From assembly GCF_026125825.1 (NCBI RefSeq), contig NZ_JAHCKK010000034.1, positions 1-42,347 on the forward strand: DNA of 42,347 nt, in the 5' to 3' direction. Positions 32,884 through 41,643 of the stretch are shown one piece after another. Each line of letters starts with the position of its first letter. Position 1 is the stretch's first letter. The stretch comes from Hydrogenophaga sp. (lineage in GTDB: Bacteria > Pseudomonadota > Gammaproteobacteria > Burkholderiales > Burkholderiaceae_C). A program made the translations under genes and the position numbers. The notes beneath the pieces are model-generated. The model saw only the letters and a program-made list of their open reading frames with translations. It made no database searches and had not been told where the DNA came from.

Positions 32884-34160
32884 CCGCCGGCGTCTTTGTC
32901 TTCTCGCTGCTTGGCGCCATGGCGCTGGGCATGCCGATCGCGTTCGCGCTGCTGGTGTGCGCGGTGGCGCTGATGCTGCTGCAGGGTTCGGTGGACACCA
33001 CCATCCTGTCGCAGAAGATCATCGAAGGCGCCGACAGCTTCCCGCTGCTGGCGATTCCTTTCTTCATGCTGGCCGGCGAATTGATGAACGCAGGCGGCAT
33101 CTCCAAGCGCATCGTGAATTTCGCGCTGGCCTTCGTGGGGCACATCCGTGGCGGCTTGGGCATCGTCGCCATCGTGGCCGCGGTCATCATGGCCGCCATC
33201 TCGGGCTCGGCCGCGGCCGATGCCGCCGCGCTGGCCACCATGCTGATTCCGATGATGCGCCAGGCCGGCTACAACATCCCGCGCTCGGCCGGCCTGATCT
33301 CGGCCGGTGGCGTGATCGCACCGGTGCTGCCGCCCTCGATCGGCATGATCATCTTCGGCGTGGTGGCCAACGTGTCCATCGGCAAGCTGTTCATGGCCGC
33401 CATCGTGCCGGGCCTGCTGATGGGCGCTTCGCTGCTGGTGGCCTGGATGATCGTGGCGCGCAAGGACGATGTGGCGGTGCTGCCGCGCATGCCGATGCGC
33501 GAGCGCGCCAAGGTGGCGGTGAACAGCACCTGGGCGCTGGTGATGCCGGTGGGTATCGTGGGCGGCATGAAGTTCGGCGTGTTCACGCCGACCGAAGCCG
33601 CCGTGGTGGCGGCGGTGTATGCCTTCCTGGTCGGCATGTTCGTCTACCGCGAGCTCAGGTGGAACGCGATCTATCCGCTGATCGTGAGCGCGGCCAAGAC
33701 CACGGCGGTGGTGGTGTTCCTGATCGCCTGCGCGCTGGTCTCGGGCTGGCTGATCACGGCTTCGGACATCCCGCAGCAGGTGAGCGAGCTGCTGCAGCCC
33801 TTCGTGGACAGCCCGATCCTGCTGATGGCGATCATGATGCTGCTGGTGGTGATCGTGGGCACCGCGCTGGACTTCGCGCCCACGCTGCTGATCCTCACGC
33901 CGGTGCTCATGCCGCTGGTGCGCGAGGCCGGCATCGACCCGGTGTACTTCGGCGTGCTGTTCATCATGAACAACGCCATCGGCCTGATCACGCCGCCGGT
34001 GGGCATCGTGCTCAACGTGGTCTGCGGCACCGCCAAGCTGAGCATGGGCGAGCTCATGAAGGGAATCATGCCCTTCCTGCTGGCCGAGGTGGCCGTGCTG
34101 TTCCTGCTGGTGCTCTTCCCCTCCATCGTGCTGGTGCCGTTGCGCTGGCTCACGGGCTGA
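32880..34160 (+). CDS. dctM: TRAP transporter large permease (DctM type)
   Basis: A 426-residue DctM-type subunit with about twelve membrane helices. Signatures are FPLLAIPFFMLAGELMNAGGIS (in parts), AAISGSAAADAAALATMLIP, GGVIAPVLPPSIGMIIFG and NNAIGLITPPVGIVLNVVCG. It is the ion-coupled carrier of the TRAP system. It starts within the end of dctQ (ATGA) and is followed 52 nt later by the receptor gene, which has its own GGAGAC. Confidence 0.93.
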   Translation: MTAGVFVFSLLGAMALGMPIAFALLVCAVALMLLQGSVDTTILSQKIIEGADSFPLLAIPFFMLAGELMNAGGISKRIVNFALAFVGHIRGGLGIVAIVAAVIMAAISGSAAADAAALATMLIPMMRQAGYNIPRSAGLISAGGVIAPVLPPSIGMIIFGVVANVSIGKLFMAAIVPGLLMGASLLVAWMIVARKDDVAVLPRMPMRERAKVAVNSTWALVMPVGIVGGMKFGVFTPTEAAVVAAVYAFLVGMFVYRELRWNAIYPLIVSAAKTTAVVVFLIACALVSGWLITASDIPQQVSELLQPFVDSPILLMAIMMLLVVIVGTALDFAPTLLILTPVLMPLVREAGIDPVYFGVLFIMNNAIGLITPPVGIVLNVVCGTAKLSMGELMKGIMPFLLAEVAVLFLLVLFPSIVLVPLRWLTG

Positions 34161-34212
34161 CGGCCGGCCCGCGTCCCTTTCCTTTCCCCATTCCAACCAG
34201 GAGACTTTTCCC

Positions 34213-35220
34213 ATGATGTTCCGCCTTGCCGCCCTCGCCATCGCCGCCGCCGCGGTCACCTTGCCCGCGCACGCGCAATTCGAGGCGCGCTCGCTGCGCG
34301 TGTCCTCCGGCGTGGCCAAGGGCCACCCCATCAGCTTTGGCATCACCAAGATGACGCAGTGCGCGGCCGACAAGTCCGGCGGCAAGCTCAAGCTGGTCAC
34401 GTACTACGACGGCGCGCTGGGCAACGACACCACCGCCTCGCAGCAGGTGCGCACCGGTTCGCTGGACATGGTGCTGACCTCCACCGCGCCCCTGGTGGGC
34501 GCGATCCCGCAGCTTGCGGTGTTCGACCTGCCGTTCCTGTTCACCAACGAACGCGAGGCCGACCAGTTGCTCGACGGCCCGGTGGGCAAGTCCTTCGCGC
34601 CCAAGTACGAGGCCGCCGGCCTGGTGAACCTGGCCTACTGGGAGAATGGCTTTCGCAACGTGACCAACTCCAAGCGCGCCGTGGCCAAGTGGGAAGACCT
34701 GCAGGGCGTGAAGATGCGCGTGATGCAGAACAAGGTGTTCCTCGACACCTTCAGCGCCCTGGGCAGCAACCCCACGCCGCTGGCCTTCTCCGAGGTCTAT
34801 TCGGCCCTGGAGACCCGCACCGTGGACGGCCAGGAAAACCCGATCGCACTGATCGAGAACATGAAGTTCTACGAGGTGCAGAAGTACCTCTCGCTCACGC
34901 GCCATGCCTACAGCCCGCTGGCGGTGCTGATTTCCAAGAAGAAGTACGACACCCTCTCGCCGCAGGAACAGGCCGTGATGCAGGAATGCGCCGTGGCCGG
35001 ACAGGAAGAGTCGCGCCGCGTGGGCCGCGCGGCGGATGCCGAGGTCATTGCCAAGCTCAAGAAGAACGGCATGCAGGTCAACGAGGTCTCGCCGGCCGAA
35101 CTGCAGCGCATGCGCGACAAGGTGAAAGACGTGTACGCCTCGCAGGCCAAGGTGGTCGGTGAGGACGTGATGGCCGCCGTGAACGCCGAGCTGCAACGCA
35201 TCCGCGCCGCTGCGAAGTGA
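34213..35220 (+). CDS. dctP: TRAP transporter periplasmic receptor (DctP type)
   Basis: A 335-residue DctP-family receptor. It has a signal peptide (about 1-22, ALAIAAAAVTLPAHAQ). The family pattern is LRVSSGVAKGHPISFGITKM, YYDGALGNDTTASQQVRTGSLDM (in parts), and GVKMRVMQNKVFLDTFSALG with the ligand-binding Arg, followed by FSEVYSALETRTVDGQENPIAL (in parts). TRAP receptors mostly bind carboxylates through that Arg. AGGAGAC precedes the ATG. Its stop overlaps the SDR start as GTGA. Confidence 0.92.
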   Translation: MMFRLAALAIAAAAVTLPAHAQFEARSLRVSSGVAKGHPISFGITKMTQCAADKSGGKLKLVTYYDGALGNDTTASQQVRTGSLDMVLTSTAPLVGAIPQLAVFDLPFLFTNEREADQLLDGPVGKSFAPKYEAAGLVNLAYWENGFRNVTNSKRAVAKWEDLQGVKMRVMQNKVFLDTFSALGSNPTPLAFSEVYSALETRTVDGQENPIALIENMKFYEVQKYLSLTRHAYSPLAVLISKKKYDTLSPQEQAVMQECAVAGQEESRRVGRAADAEVIAKLKKNGMQVNEVSPAELQRMRDKVKDVYASQAKVVGEDVMAAVNAELQRIRAAAK

Positions 35221-36059
35221 CCGTGAGCGCTGCCGCCAACGCCATCGCGACCCAGCCGCCCGCCGGCCTGGTCGTGGCCATCACCGGCGCGGCCCAGGGC
35301 ATTGGCCTGGGCCTGGCGCGGCATTTCGCGCAGGCCGGTGCGCGCGTGCTGCTGTCGGACGTGAACGCCGACGCCTGCGCCGCCGCGCGCGATGCGCTGC
35401 GCGCCGAGGGCCTCGAGGTCGAGGCCGCCGCCGCCGATGTGACGGACGCGGCGGCCTGCGAGCGCATGGTCGATGCCGCCGTGCGCGCCTTCGGCCGGCT
35501 CGACGTGATGGTGTGCAACGCGGGCGTCGCGCAGGTCAAACCCTTCATGGAGCTGCAGGGCGCCGACTGGGACCTGCACATGGCGGTCAACGTCAAGGGC
35601 GCGTTCCTCAGCCTGCAGGCCGCCGCGCGCCGCATGAAGGCGCAGGAGCCGCTGGCCCCGGGCCGCCCGCGCGGCAAGGTCATCACCATGGCATCCATTG
35701 CCGCGCGCTATGGCGCGGGCGTGATGGCGCCGTACCAGGGCCCCTACCGCGCGAGCAAGGCCGCCGTGGTCAGCCTCACGCAGACAGCGGCCTACACGCT
35801 CTCGCCGGACATCACGGTCAACGCGCTGTGCCCCGGCATCGTGGCCACCGACATGTGGACGCGCATGGACCGCGACCTGGCCCAGCTCAACAACGGCCGC
35901 GAGGGCGATGTGTTCGCCAGCCGCGTGGCCAACGTGCCCATGGGCCGCGCACAGACACCGCAGGACGTGGCGGGCCTGGCGCTGTTCCTGGCTTCGCCGG
36001 CATCGGACTACATGACAGGCCAGTCGATCAACATCGACGGCGGTCTGGTGCTCAGTTAA
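35217..36059 (+). CDS. Short-chain dehydrogenase/reductase
   Basis: A 280-residue classical SDR. The cofactor motif is TGAAQGIG (23-30), with NAG at 101-103 and catalytic Ser160, Tyr177 and Lys181 (MASIAARY...YRASK). The extended gap between Ser and Tyr is normal. SDRs of this shape oxidise secondary alcohols on sugars, cyclitols or hydroxy acids. The GTG at 35217 is translationally coupled to the receptor gene. Its product probably acts on the TRAP substrate, by context. Confidence 0.9.
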   Translation: MTVSAAANAIATQPPAGLVVAITGAAQGIGLGLARHFAQAGARVLLSDVNADACAAARDALRAEGLEVEAAAADVTDAAACERMVDAAVRAFGRLDVMVCNAGVAQVKPFMELQGADWDLHMAVNVKGAFLSLQAAARRMKAQEPLAPGRPRGKVITMASIAARYGAGVMAPYQGPYRASKAAVVSLTQTAAYTLSPDITVNALCPGIVATDMWTRMDRDLAQLNNGREGDVFASRVANVPMGRAQTPQDVAGLALFLASPASDYMTGQSINIDGGLVLS

Positions 36060-36091
36060 GGTTCGTGCACTTTGCAACACCAGGAACCCGC

Positions 36092-36817
36092 ATGACCCGC
36101 AAATTCGACTTCGAGATGCCCAAGTCCCTGACGGAGATCGTCGCCAGCCGCCTGCGGCAGGCGATCGTCGACGGCGAGTTCGCGTTGGGCGAAATGATCT
36201 CGGAGGACACGCTGGCCGCGCTATTCGGCGTGAGCCGAACACCGGTGCGCGACGCGCTCACGCTGCTGCAGAACACGGGCCTGGTGGAGATCCGGCCCAA
36301 GCGCGGCAGCTTCGTCTTCCAGCCCACCGAGGCCGACATGCGCGCCATCTGCGACTTTCGCGTGATGCTCGAAGTGCAGGCCGCGCGCTGCGCCCACCGG
36401 CACGACCGCGCCGGCGTGGTGGCCGCCTTGCAGGCCGGCATCGACGAGATGCAGGCCGCCATCGACGCCGACGACGACGTGCGCTACGGCCACGCCGACT
36501 CGGCTTTCCACCTCACGCTGTTCCTGCACTCGGGCAACTCCTACCTGCACGACGCCTACGACCTGGTCGCGGGCAAGATCGCGGCGCTGCGCACGGCCAT
36601 GTCGCGCCAGTTCGCCGACGCGCGCGAGGTCTCGCTGGCCGAGCACCGCGCCGTGGTGGGCTTTGTCGATCAGGGCGACTTCGCCGGCCTGGAGGAACTG
36701 CTGCGGGTGCACATCGACCGCACGGTGGACGCCTACCGGCTCGCGCTCGACAGCGGGCGCATCGCCCCCGCCACGTCTTCCCGGGTGCAACGCATCCACC
36801 CCACCGCTTCCACATGA
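36092..36817 (+). CDS. GntR-family regulator with FCD domain
   Basis: A 241-residue GntR regulator of the FadR/FCD type. The winged helix is at about 10-80 (SLTEIVASRLRQAIVDGEFALG (in parts), SEDTLAALFGVSRTPVRDAL, LVEIRPKRGSFVF). The all-helical FCD domain is at about 85-215, with Asp and His residues (HADSAFHLTLFLHSGNSYL, SLAEHRAVVGFVDQGDF) that usually bind a metal and a carboxylate effector. AGGA precedes ATG 36092. Its start is 32 nt after the SDR stop and its own stop overlaps the lyase ATG. It probably represses the TRAP/catabolic operon. Confidence 0.9.
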   Translation: MTRKFDFEMPKSLTEIVASRLRQAIVDGEFALGEMISEDTLAALFGVSRTPVRDALTLLQNTGLVEIRPKRGSFVFQPTEADMRAICDFRVMLEVQAARCAHRHDRAGVVAALQAGIDEMQAAIDADDDVRYGHADSAFHLTLFLHSGNSYLHDAYDLVAGKIAALRTAMSRQFADAREVSLAEHRAVVGFVDQGDFAGLEELLRVHIDRTVDAYRLALDSGRIAPATSSRVQRIHPTAST

Positions 36818-37677
36818 CCACTGCTTCCCAACTGCGCCGCCTGCTGCAATCAGGCGAGATCGTCATGGCGCCCGGCGCGCCCGATGCCATCACCGCCCGC
36901 CTGGTGCAAAAGGCCGGATTCCCGGCCGTGTACATGACCGGCTTCGGCGCCACCGCCAGCCGCCTGGGCACGCCCGACATCGGCCTGCTGAGCCAGACCG
37001 AGATGACCGGCCACGCGCGCGACATGGTGCGCGCGGTGGACATCCCGGTGATCGCCGACGCCGACACCGGCTACGGCGGCCCGTCCAACATCCACCGCAC
37101 GGTGCGCGAGTACCTGCAGGCGGGCGTGGCCGCGATCCACCTGGAAGACCAGGTGGCGCCCAAGCGCTGCGGCCAGATGGCCGGCATCCGCCTCATGGAC
37201 GCCGAGGAGAACGTGCGCCGCCTGCGCTGCGCGGTCGAGTCGCGCGGCGACGGCGAACTGCTCATCATCGGCCGCACCGACGCGCTGCCCGCCGCGGGCA
37301 TCGACGAGGCCGTGCGCCGCGCCCGGCTGTACCAGGGCGCCGGGGTGGACCTGGTGTTCGTCGACGGCATCAAGACCGTGGCCGAAGTGGAAGCCGTGGC
37401 CCGCGCCGTCGAAGGCCCCAAGGTGGTTTCGCTGGTGGACGGCACGCCGGCCGCCGCGCTCACTGCCGCGCAGCTGCAGGCCATGGGCTTCTCCGTGGTG
37501 TTCTACGCGGTCACCGCGCTGTTCACCGCCGTGCGCGCCGTCTCCGGTGCGCTGGCCGAACTCCGGCGCGCCGGCACCCCCCTGGGCGCGGCCGGCGGCA
37601 TGGTGAGCTACGCCGAATTCACCGAGCTGGTGGACCTGGATTTCCACAAGGGCCTGGACGACCGCTTCGGCGCTTGA
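36814..37677 (+). CDS. Isocitrate lyase / PEP mutase-family lyase
   Basis: A 287-residue (alpha/beta)8 lyase of the ICL/PEPM superfamily. The metal and substrate residues are seen as MTGFGATASRLG, ADADTGYGG (81-89), HLEDQVAPKRCG (109-120) and IIGRTDAL. The active-site loop is KRCGQ where isocitrate and methylisocitrate lyases have KKCGH or KRCGH: Cys119 is kept, His is Gln121. Family reactions are retro-aldol cleavage (giving pyruvate, oxaloacetate or succinate-type products) or decarboxylation. Its size fits the 2,3-dimethylmalate lyase, oxaloacetate decarboxylase and carboxyPEP mutase subgroups better than true isocitrate lyase. It overlaps the regulator gene by 4 nt. Confidence 0.88.
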   Translation: MTTASQLRRLLQSGEIVMAPGAPDAITARLVQKAGFPAVYMTGFGATASRLGTPDIGLLSQTEMTGHARDMVRAVDIPVIADADTGYGGPSNIHRTVREYLQAGVAAIHLEDQVAPKRCGQMAGIRLMDAEENVRRLRCAVESRGDGELLIIGRTDALPAAGIDEAVRRARLYQGAGVDLVFVDGIKTVAEVEAVARAVEGPKVVSLVDGTPAAALTAAQLQAMGFSVVFYAVTALFTAVRAVSGALAELRRAGTPLGAAGGMVSYAEFTELVDLDFHKGLDDRFGA

Positions 37678-37679
37678 AG

Positions 37680-37742
37680 ATGCAAGCCCCAGCCTGCGCG
37701 CTGCGCACCCAGCGGCCGGGCAAAGCCCGTTCCGCGGCCTTC
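37680..37742. repeat. Dispersed hairpin repeat, copy C (inverted)
   Basis: Read on the minus strand it contains CCGCGGAACGGGCTTTGCCCGGCCGCTGG (in parts), matching copies A and B. It lies in the 98-bp gap between the lyase and the FAD-linked oxidase. Orientation is opposite to A and B. Confidence 0.68.
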
Positions 37743-37775
37743 TGACCGATCACCTTTCCATTTCATCGATTGCCT

Positions 37776-39182
37776 ATGACCACGCTTGCCGTCTCCCATC
37801 CCGCCCTGCAGGAACTGCTCGACCAACTCGGCCCCGTGGCCGTGCTGGTGGGCGATGCCGTGCCGGTGCGCAACCACAACGACTACAGCGGCCTGCCGCC
37901 CACCACGCCGCTGGCGGTGGTGCGCCCGGCCGACACGGCCGGCGTGGCCACGGCGCTGCGCATCTGCCACGCCCACGGCATCGGCGTGGTGCCGCAGGGT
38001 GGTCTGACCGGCCTGTGCGGCGGCGCCCGCGCGGGATCGGCGGAAATCGCGCTGTCGCTGGAGCGCCTGGTCGGCATCGAGGAGATCGACAGCGCCGCCG
38101 CCACCATGACGGTGGCCGCCGGCACGCCGCTGGAGACGGTGCAGCAGGCCGCGCTGGCCGCGGGCTTCTTCTGCCCGCTGGACCTGGGCGCGCGCGGCTC
38201 GTGCGCCATCGGCGGCAACCTGTCCACCAACGCCGGGGGCAACCGCGTGATCCGCTACGGCATGGCGCGCGAGATGGTGCTGGGTGTCGAGGCCGTCCTG
38301 GCCGATGGCACGGTGGTCAACAGCCTGAACAAGATGATCAAGAACAACGCGGGCTTCGACCTGAAGCACCTGTTCATCGGCAGCGAAGGCACGCTGGGCG
38401 TGATCACCCGCATCGTGCTGCGCCTGTTCCCCAAGGCCGGTTCCTCCGTGGTGGCCATGTGCGCCTGCGAGGACTACGCCGCCGTGCTGCGCCTGCTGGG
38501 CGCGGCGCGCTCGGGCCTGGGCCCGCTGCTCTCGGCCTTCGAGGTGATGTGGCCGGACTACTGGGACCGCGCCGTGGGCGAGCTGCGCGCGCGCAACCCG
38601 TTTGCCGGCGACGACACGCGCTACGGTGCCTACGTGCTGATCGAAGCGCTCGGCACCGACCCGGCCACCGACCTGCCGCGCTTCGAGTCGTGGATGGAGA
38701 AGCTGCTGGAAGAGGGCGTGGTGCCCAACGCGGTGGTGGCGCAGTCACTGGCCGAAGAGCAGGCGCTGTGGGGCGTGCGCGACGCGTGTGGCGAGCTGCA
38801 CCAGACCTGGCCGGGCCACCTGGCCTTCGACATCGGCCTGCCTCAGACCGCCATGGACGACTACGCGCGCGCCTGCAAGGCCGAGCTGGCCGTCAAGGTG
38901 CCGGGGCTGGAGAGCGTGTTCTACGGCCACATCGGCGACGGCAACGTGCACATCGTGGCCTACCGGGCCGGCGACAAGGTGCAGCCCAAGGACGAGGTGG
39001 AAGAGGTGGTCTACAGCCTGGTGCAGCAGTACGGCGGCACCGTGTCGGCCGAGCACGGCATCGGCACCATCAAGCGCCGCTGGCTGGGCCATGCGCGCTC
39101 GCCCGAGCAGGTGGCGCTGATGCGCACGCTCAAGCACGCGATGGACCCCAAGGGCATCCTCAATCCCGGGAAGGTGCTGTGA
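37776..39182 (+). CDS. FAD-linked oxidase (GlcD/D-2-hydroxyglutarate dehydrogenase-like)
   Basis: A 468-residue flavoprotein of the vanillyl-alcohol-oxidase superfamily. The N-terminal FAD domain has VVPQGGLTGLCGGARAGSAE, ARGSCAIGGNLSTNAGGNRV and GSEGTLGVITRIVLRLFPK. The C-terminal cap has FYGHIGDGNVHIVAYR and SAEHGIGTIKRRWL, ending NPGKVL. Such enzymes oxidise D-2-hydroxy acids and pass electrons to a quinone or ETF. ATG 37776 (two codons after an in-frame start) is preferred. The GTG of the next gene overlaps its stop. Confidence 0.9.
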   Translation: MTTLAVSHPALQELLDQLGPVAVLVGDAVPVRNHNDYSGLPPTTPLAVVRPADTAGVATALRICHAHGIGVVPQGGLTGLCGGARAGSAEIALSLERLVGIEEIDSAAATMTVAAGTPLETVQQAALAAGFFCPLDLGARGSCAIGGNLSTNAGGNRVIRYGMAREMVLGVEAVLADGTVVNSLNKMIKNNAGFDLKHLFIGSEGTLGVITRIVLRLFPKAGSSVVAMCACEDYAAVLRLLGAARSGLGPLLSAFEVMWPDYWDRAVGELRARNPFAGDDTRYGAYVLIEALGTDPATDLPRFESWMEKLLEEGVVPNAVVAQSLAEEQALWGVRDACGELHQTWPGHLAFDIGLPQTAMDDYARACKAELAVKVPGLESVFYGHIGDGNVHIVAYRAGDKVQPKDEVEEVVYSLVQQYGGTVSAEHGIGTIKRRWLGHARSPEQVALMRTLKHAMDPKGILNPGKVL

Positions 39183-39991
39183 AGACCCTGGCCGGCCGCG
39201 TGGCTGTGGTCACTGGCGCGGGGCGCGGCATCGGCCGCGCGATCGCCGAAGACCTGGCCTCGCGCGGTGCCGACCTGGCGCTGTTCGATCTGCAGGCGCC
39301 CCTGGAAGCCGCCGCCGGGATCGCCGCCGCGCACGGCGTGCGCGCGCTGGCGGTGGCGGCCGATGTGAGCGAAGAGTCGGCCGTGCAGGCCGGCTGCGCG
39401 CGGGTGGCGGCCGAGCTCGGGCCCATCGGCGTGCTGGTCAACAACGCCGGCATCATGCAGCGCGAGTCGGCCGACCACCACACGCTGCCCGCCAGCGACC
39501 TGCAGCGCATGCTGGCGGTGCATGTGGGCGGCGCGGCCGCGATGTGCGCCGCCGTGCTGCCGGGCATGCGCGCGCAGCGCTTCGGCCGCATCGTCAACCT
39601 GTCGTCGGTGATTGGCCTGGTGGGCCTGCAGCGGCGCACCGCCTATTCCACGGCCAAGGCCGCCATCGCGGGGCTCACGCGCGGCCTGGCGCTGGAGAAC
39701 GGCCGCCATGGCGTGACGGTCAACGCGGTGGCGCCCGGCTATGTGTTGACCGAGGTGTTGCGCGAGAAGATGCGCCTGGGCACGCTGGACCATGCGCTGT
39801 TCGCCGAGCGCTCGGCCGTGGGCCGCTGGGCCACGCCGCAAGAGATCGCGCGCGTGATCGGCTTCCTGGCCGAGCCGGCTTCGGGCTTCATCACCGCGGC
39901 CGTGTGGGCGGTGGATGGCGGCTACGCCGCCAACGGCAACCCCGGCGAAGCGCTGGGCCCGCTGCAGGCCATGGAGGCCGAAGCGGGCTGA
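39179..39991 (+). CDS. Short-chain dehydrogenase/reductase (FabG-like)
   Basis: A 270-residue classical SDR. It has TGAGRGIG (12-19), NNAG (88-91), Ser142/143, Tyr156 and Lys160 (AYSTAK), and a late VDGGYAANG. The GTG at 39179 overlaps the oxidase stop as GTGA. It ends 8 nt before the stop of the convergent FAD oxidoreductase. It probably handles a different step from the first SDR, to which it is only distantly alike. Confidence 0.9.
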   Translation: MKTLAGRVAVVTGAGRGIGRAIAEDLASRGADLALFDLQAPLEAAAGIAAAHGVRALAVAADVSEESAVQAGCARVAAELGPIGVLVNNAGIMQRESADHHTLPASDLQRMLAVHVGGAAAMCAAVLPGMRAQRFGRIVNLSSVIGLVGLQRRTAYSTAKAAIAGLTRGLALENGRHGVTVNAVAPGYVLTEVLREKMRLGTLDHALFAERSAVGRWATPQEIARVIGFLAEPASGFITAAVWAVDGGYAANGNPGEALGPLQAMEAEAG

Positions 39992-39999
39992 GCTTCGCT

Positions 40000-41643
40000 T
40001 CAGGTGCGGGCGGCGTGCTGGTAGCCGGTGCGCAGCAGCGGGGTGAGTGCGCCAAACCGCGGCCACTCCAGCAGCACGCCTTGCGCTTGCAGCAGCCGCT
40101 GGAAGTCCTGCAGCAACGCGGGTTGGGCGCGCACCGCGCGCGGCGGCTCGGCCCGCTGCAGCGCGAAGGCGGCGAGCGATCCGGCGGCTTCGCCGATGCT
40201 CCACTCGGTGGCGTGCTCGCGGTAGGCGCCGTTGGTCACGCGCGTGGTGCCGAGGTTCTTGCAGGCCGGCAGCAGGTTCTCCACCCGCTGCGGCAGCAGG
40301 GCGCCCAGCGGGATCTGGAAGGGGTACGCGTCGATGTCCACCGTGTTGCGCCCGCGCGTGCTGGGGTGCAGGTCGATGCGGTAGGCGCCAATGCCCACGC
40401 TGTCGAAGAAGCGCTCTGCGCTGTCCTGCCCCGGGCGTGCGGCCACGCCGATGTGCTGCTCCAGCACGGTGAACTCGGCCTGGATGCGACGGCCCTCGCG
40501 CCAGTAGACCTGCTGGGCCATGCCGTCTTCGGTGCCCAGCACGTCGCCGCGCAGGCGCAGGCCCGGGTAGCCCACGCCCCCATCGTGGCGCGGGGCCTCG
40601 GTCTGCATCCAGTAGAAGAAGCCCAGGCTGAACAGCTTGGCTTGCCGCAGCGCGTGCTGTTCATCGGCATCGGACACACCGATCAGCGGCTGTTCCCAGT
40701 AGTCCATCTGCGGCCAGTTGGCCAGCGTGATGTCGCTTTCGTAGGTACCGGGCTGGAAGTGGCCGCGCCAGGCGATGCGGCGCGCGTGCCAGAGGTCGTA
40801 CACGCCGGGCGTGTCGGTGTCGCCCGCGAACAGCGCGCGGGTGCGCGGCTGGTGGGTGACGAAGTCCGACAGCGTCCAGCTGTATTGGGCGTTGGGCCAG
40901 CAGTCGAGTTGCAGCGTGCGGAAGCGGTCGTACCCTTCGGGCTTGTCGATCACGTGGTGTTCGCCCGGGCGGTGCTCCATGGCGAAGCACCAGGTCACGG
41001 CCTGCTGGTCCAGGGGGTCGGCCTGCGGCAGGGCGTGCGGCTCCTGTGTGGCCGATTGCGCTTCGGCGCCCAGCACGTGCTCCACGCCGGCCTGCTGCAG
41101 CAGCTCGCCGGTTTCGGTGGCGTCGATGAACAGCGGCGCCTGCAGCACGGCCTCGTGGCCGGTGGCGAGATCGCGCAGTTCCAGTGCCAACAGGCGGTCG
41201 CCTTCGCCGTGCGCGCGCAGCACGCGGTGGCGGCGCAGGATGCGCAACTGGCCGTCGTGCGCCCAGGGCGCGAGCAGGTCGTCGATCACCTTCGCGGCGA
41301 CCCAGGGCTCGTGGCAGAGCGTGCTCACGTTGCCCTGGCCCGGGTTGAGGCAGAGCGCGCGCCGGGCCTCGGGGGTCAGCGGCAGGTGCAGGCGGTAGTG
41401 CTCGCGGATCGCGCGGCGCAGCTGCGCGTAGCTCTGCGAGGCGTGCAGCGATTCGATCCAGGGGTACTCGTCGGGCGGCACGGCCTGGGCCGTGAGTTGC
41501 CCGCCCAGCCACTGCAGCGCCTCCACCAGCACCACGCGCCGGCCCAGCCGCAGTGCGGCCAGCGCCGCCGAGACCCCACCCAGACCGCCGCCGACGATGG
41601 CGACTTCCGCGCTCCAACCGCTTGCCGCCACCGCCATGCTCAT
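40000..41643 (-). CDS. FAD-dependent oxidoreductase (FAD_oxidored family), long form
   Basis: A 547-residue flavoprotein of the same broad family as the one at 30013 but not a close copy. The FAD site is EVAIVGGGLGGVSAALAALRLG (in parts, 13-34), then LVEALQWLGGQLTAQAVPPDE. PLFIDATETGELLQQAGVEHV (in parts) and LHPSTRGRNTVD follow, then PFQIPLGALLPQRVENLLPACKNLGTT (in parts). It overlaps the Bug receptor gene upstream by 4 nt. Relatives are often found beside xanthan/polysaccharide or organic-acid genes. Substrate unknown. Confidence 0.87.
   Translation of the reverse strand: MSMAVAASGWSAEVAIVGGGLGGVSAALAALRLGRRVVLVEALQWLGGQLTAQAVPPDEYPWIESLHASQSYAQLRRAIREHYRLHLPLTPEARRALCLNPGQGNVSTLCHEPWVAAKVIDDLLAPWAHDGQLRILRRHRVLRAHGEGDRLLALELRDLATGHEAVLQAPLFIDATETGELLQQAGVEHVLGAEAQSATQEPHALPQADPLDQQAVTWCFAMEHRPGEHHVIDKPEGYDRFRTLQLDCWPNAQYSWTLSDFVTHQPRTRALFAGDTDTPGVYDLWHARRIAWRGHFQPGTYESDITLANWPQMDYWEQPLIGVSDADEQHALRQAKLFSLGFFYWMQTEAPRHDGGVGYPGLRLRGDVLGTEDGMAQQVYWREGRRIQAEFTVLEQHIGVAARPGQDSAERFFDSVGIGAYRIDLHPSTRGRNTVDIDAYPFQIPLGALLPQRVENLLPACKNLGTTRVTNGAYREHATEWSIGEAAGSLAAFALQRAEPPRAVRAQPALLQDFQRLLQAQGVLLEWPRFGALTPLLRTGYQHAART

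Noticed and set aside
32739-34400. Minus-strand His/Asp-rich frame of over 500 codons opposite dctM
   Set aside because: Antisense shadow of a clearly real membrane protein; composition is typical of complemented hydrophobic codons.
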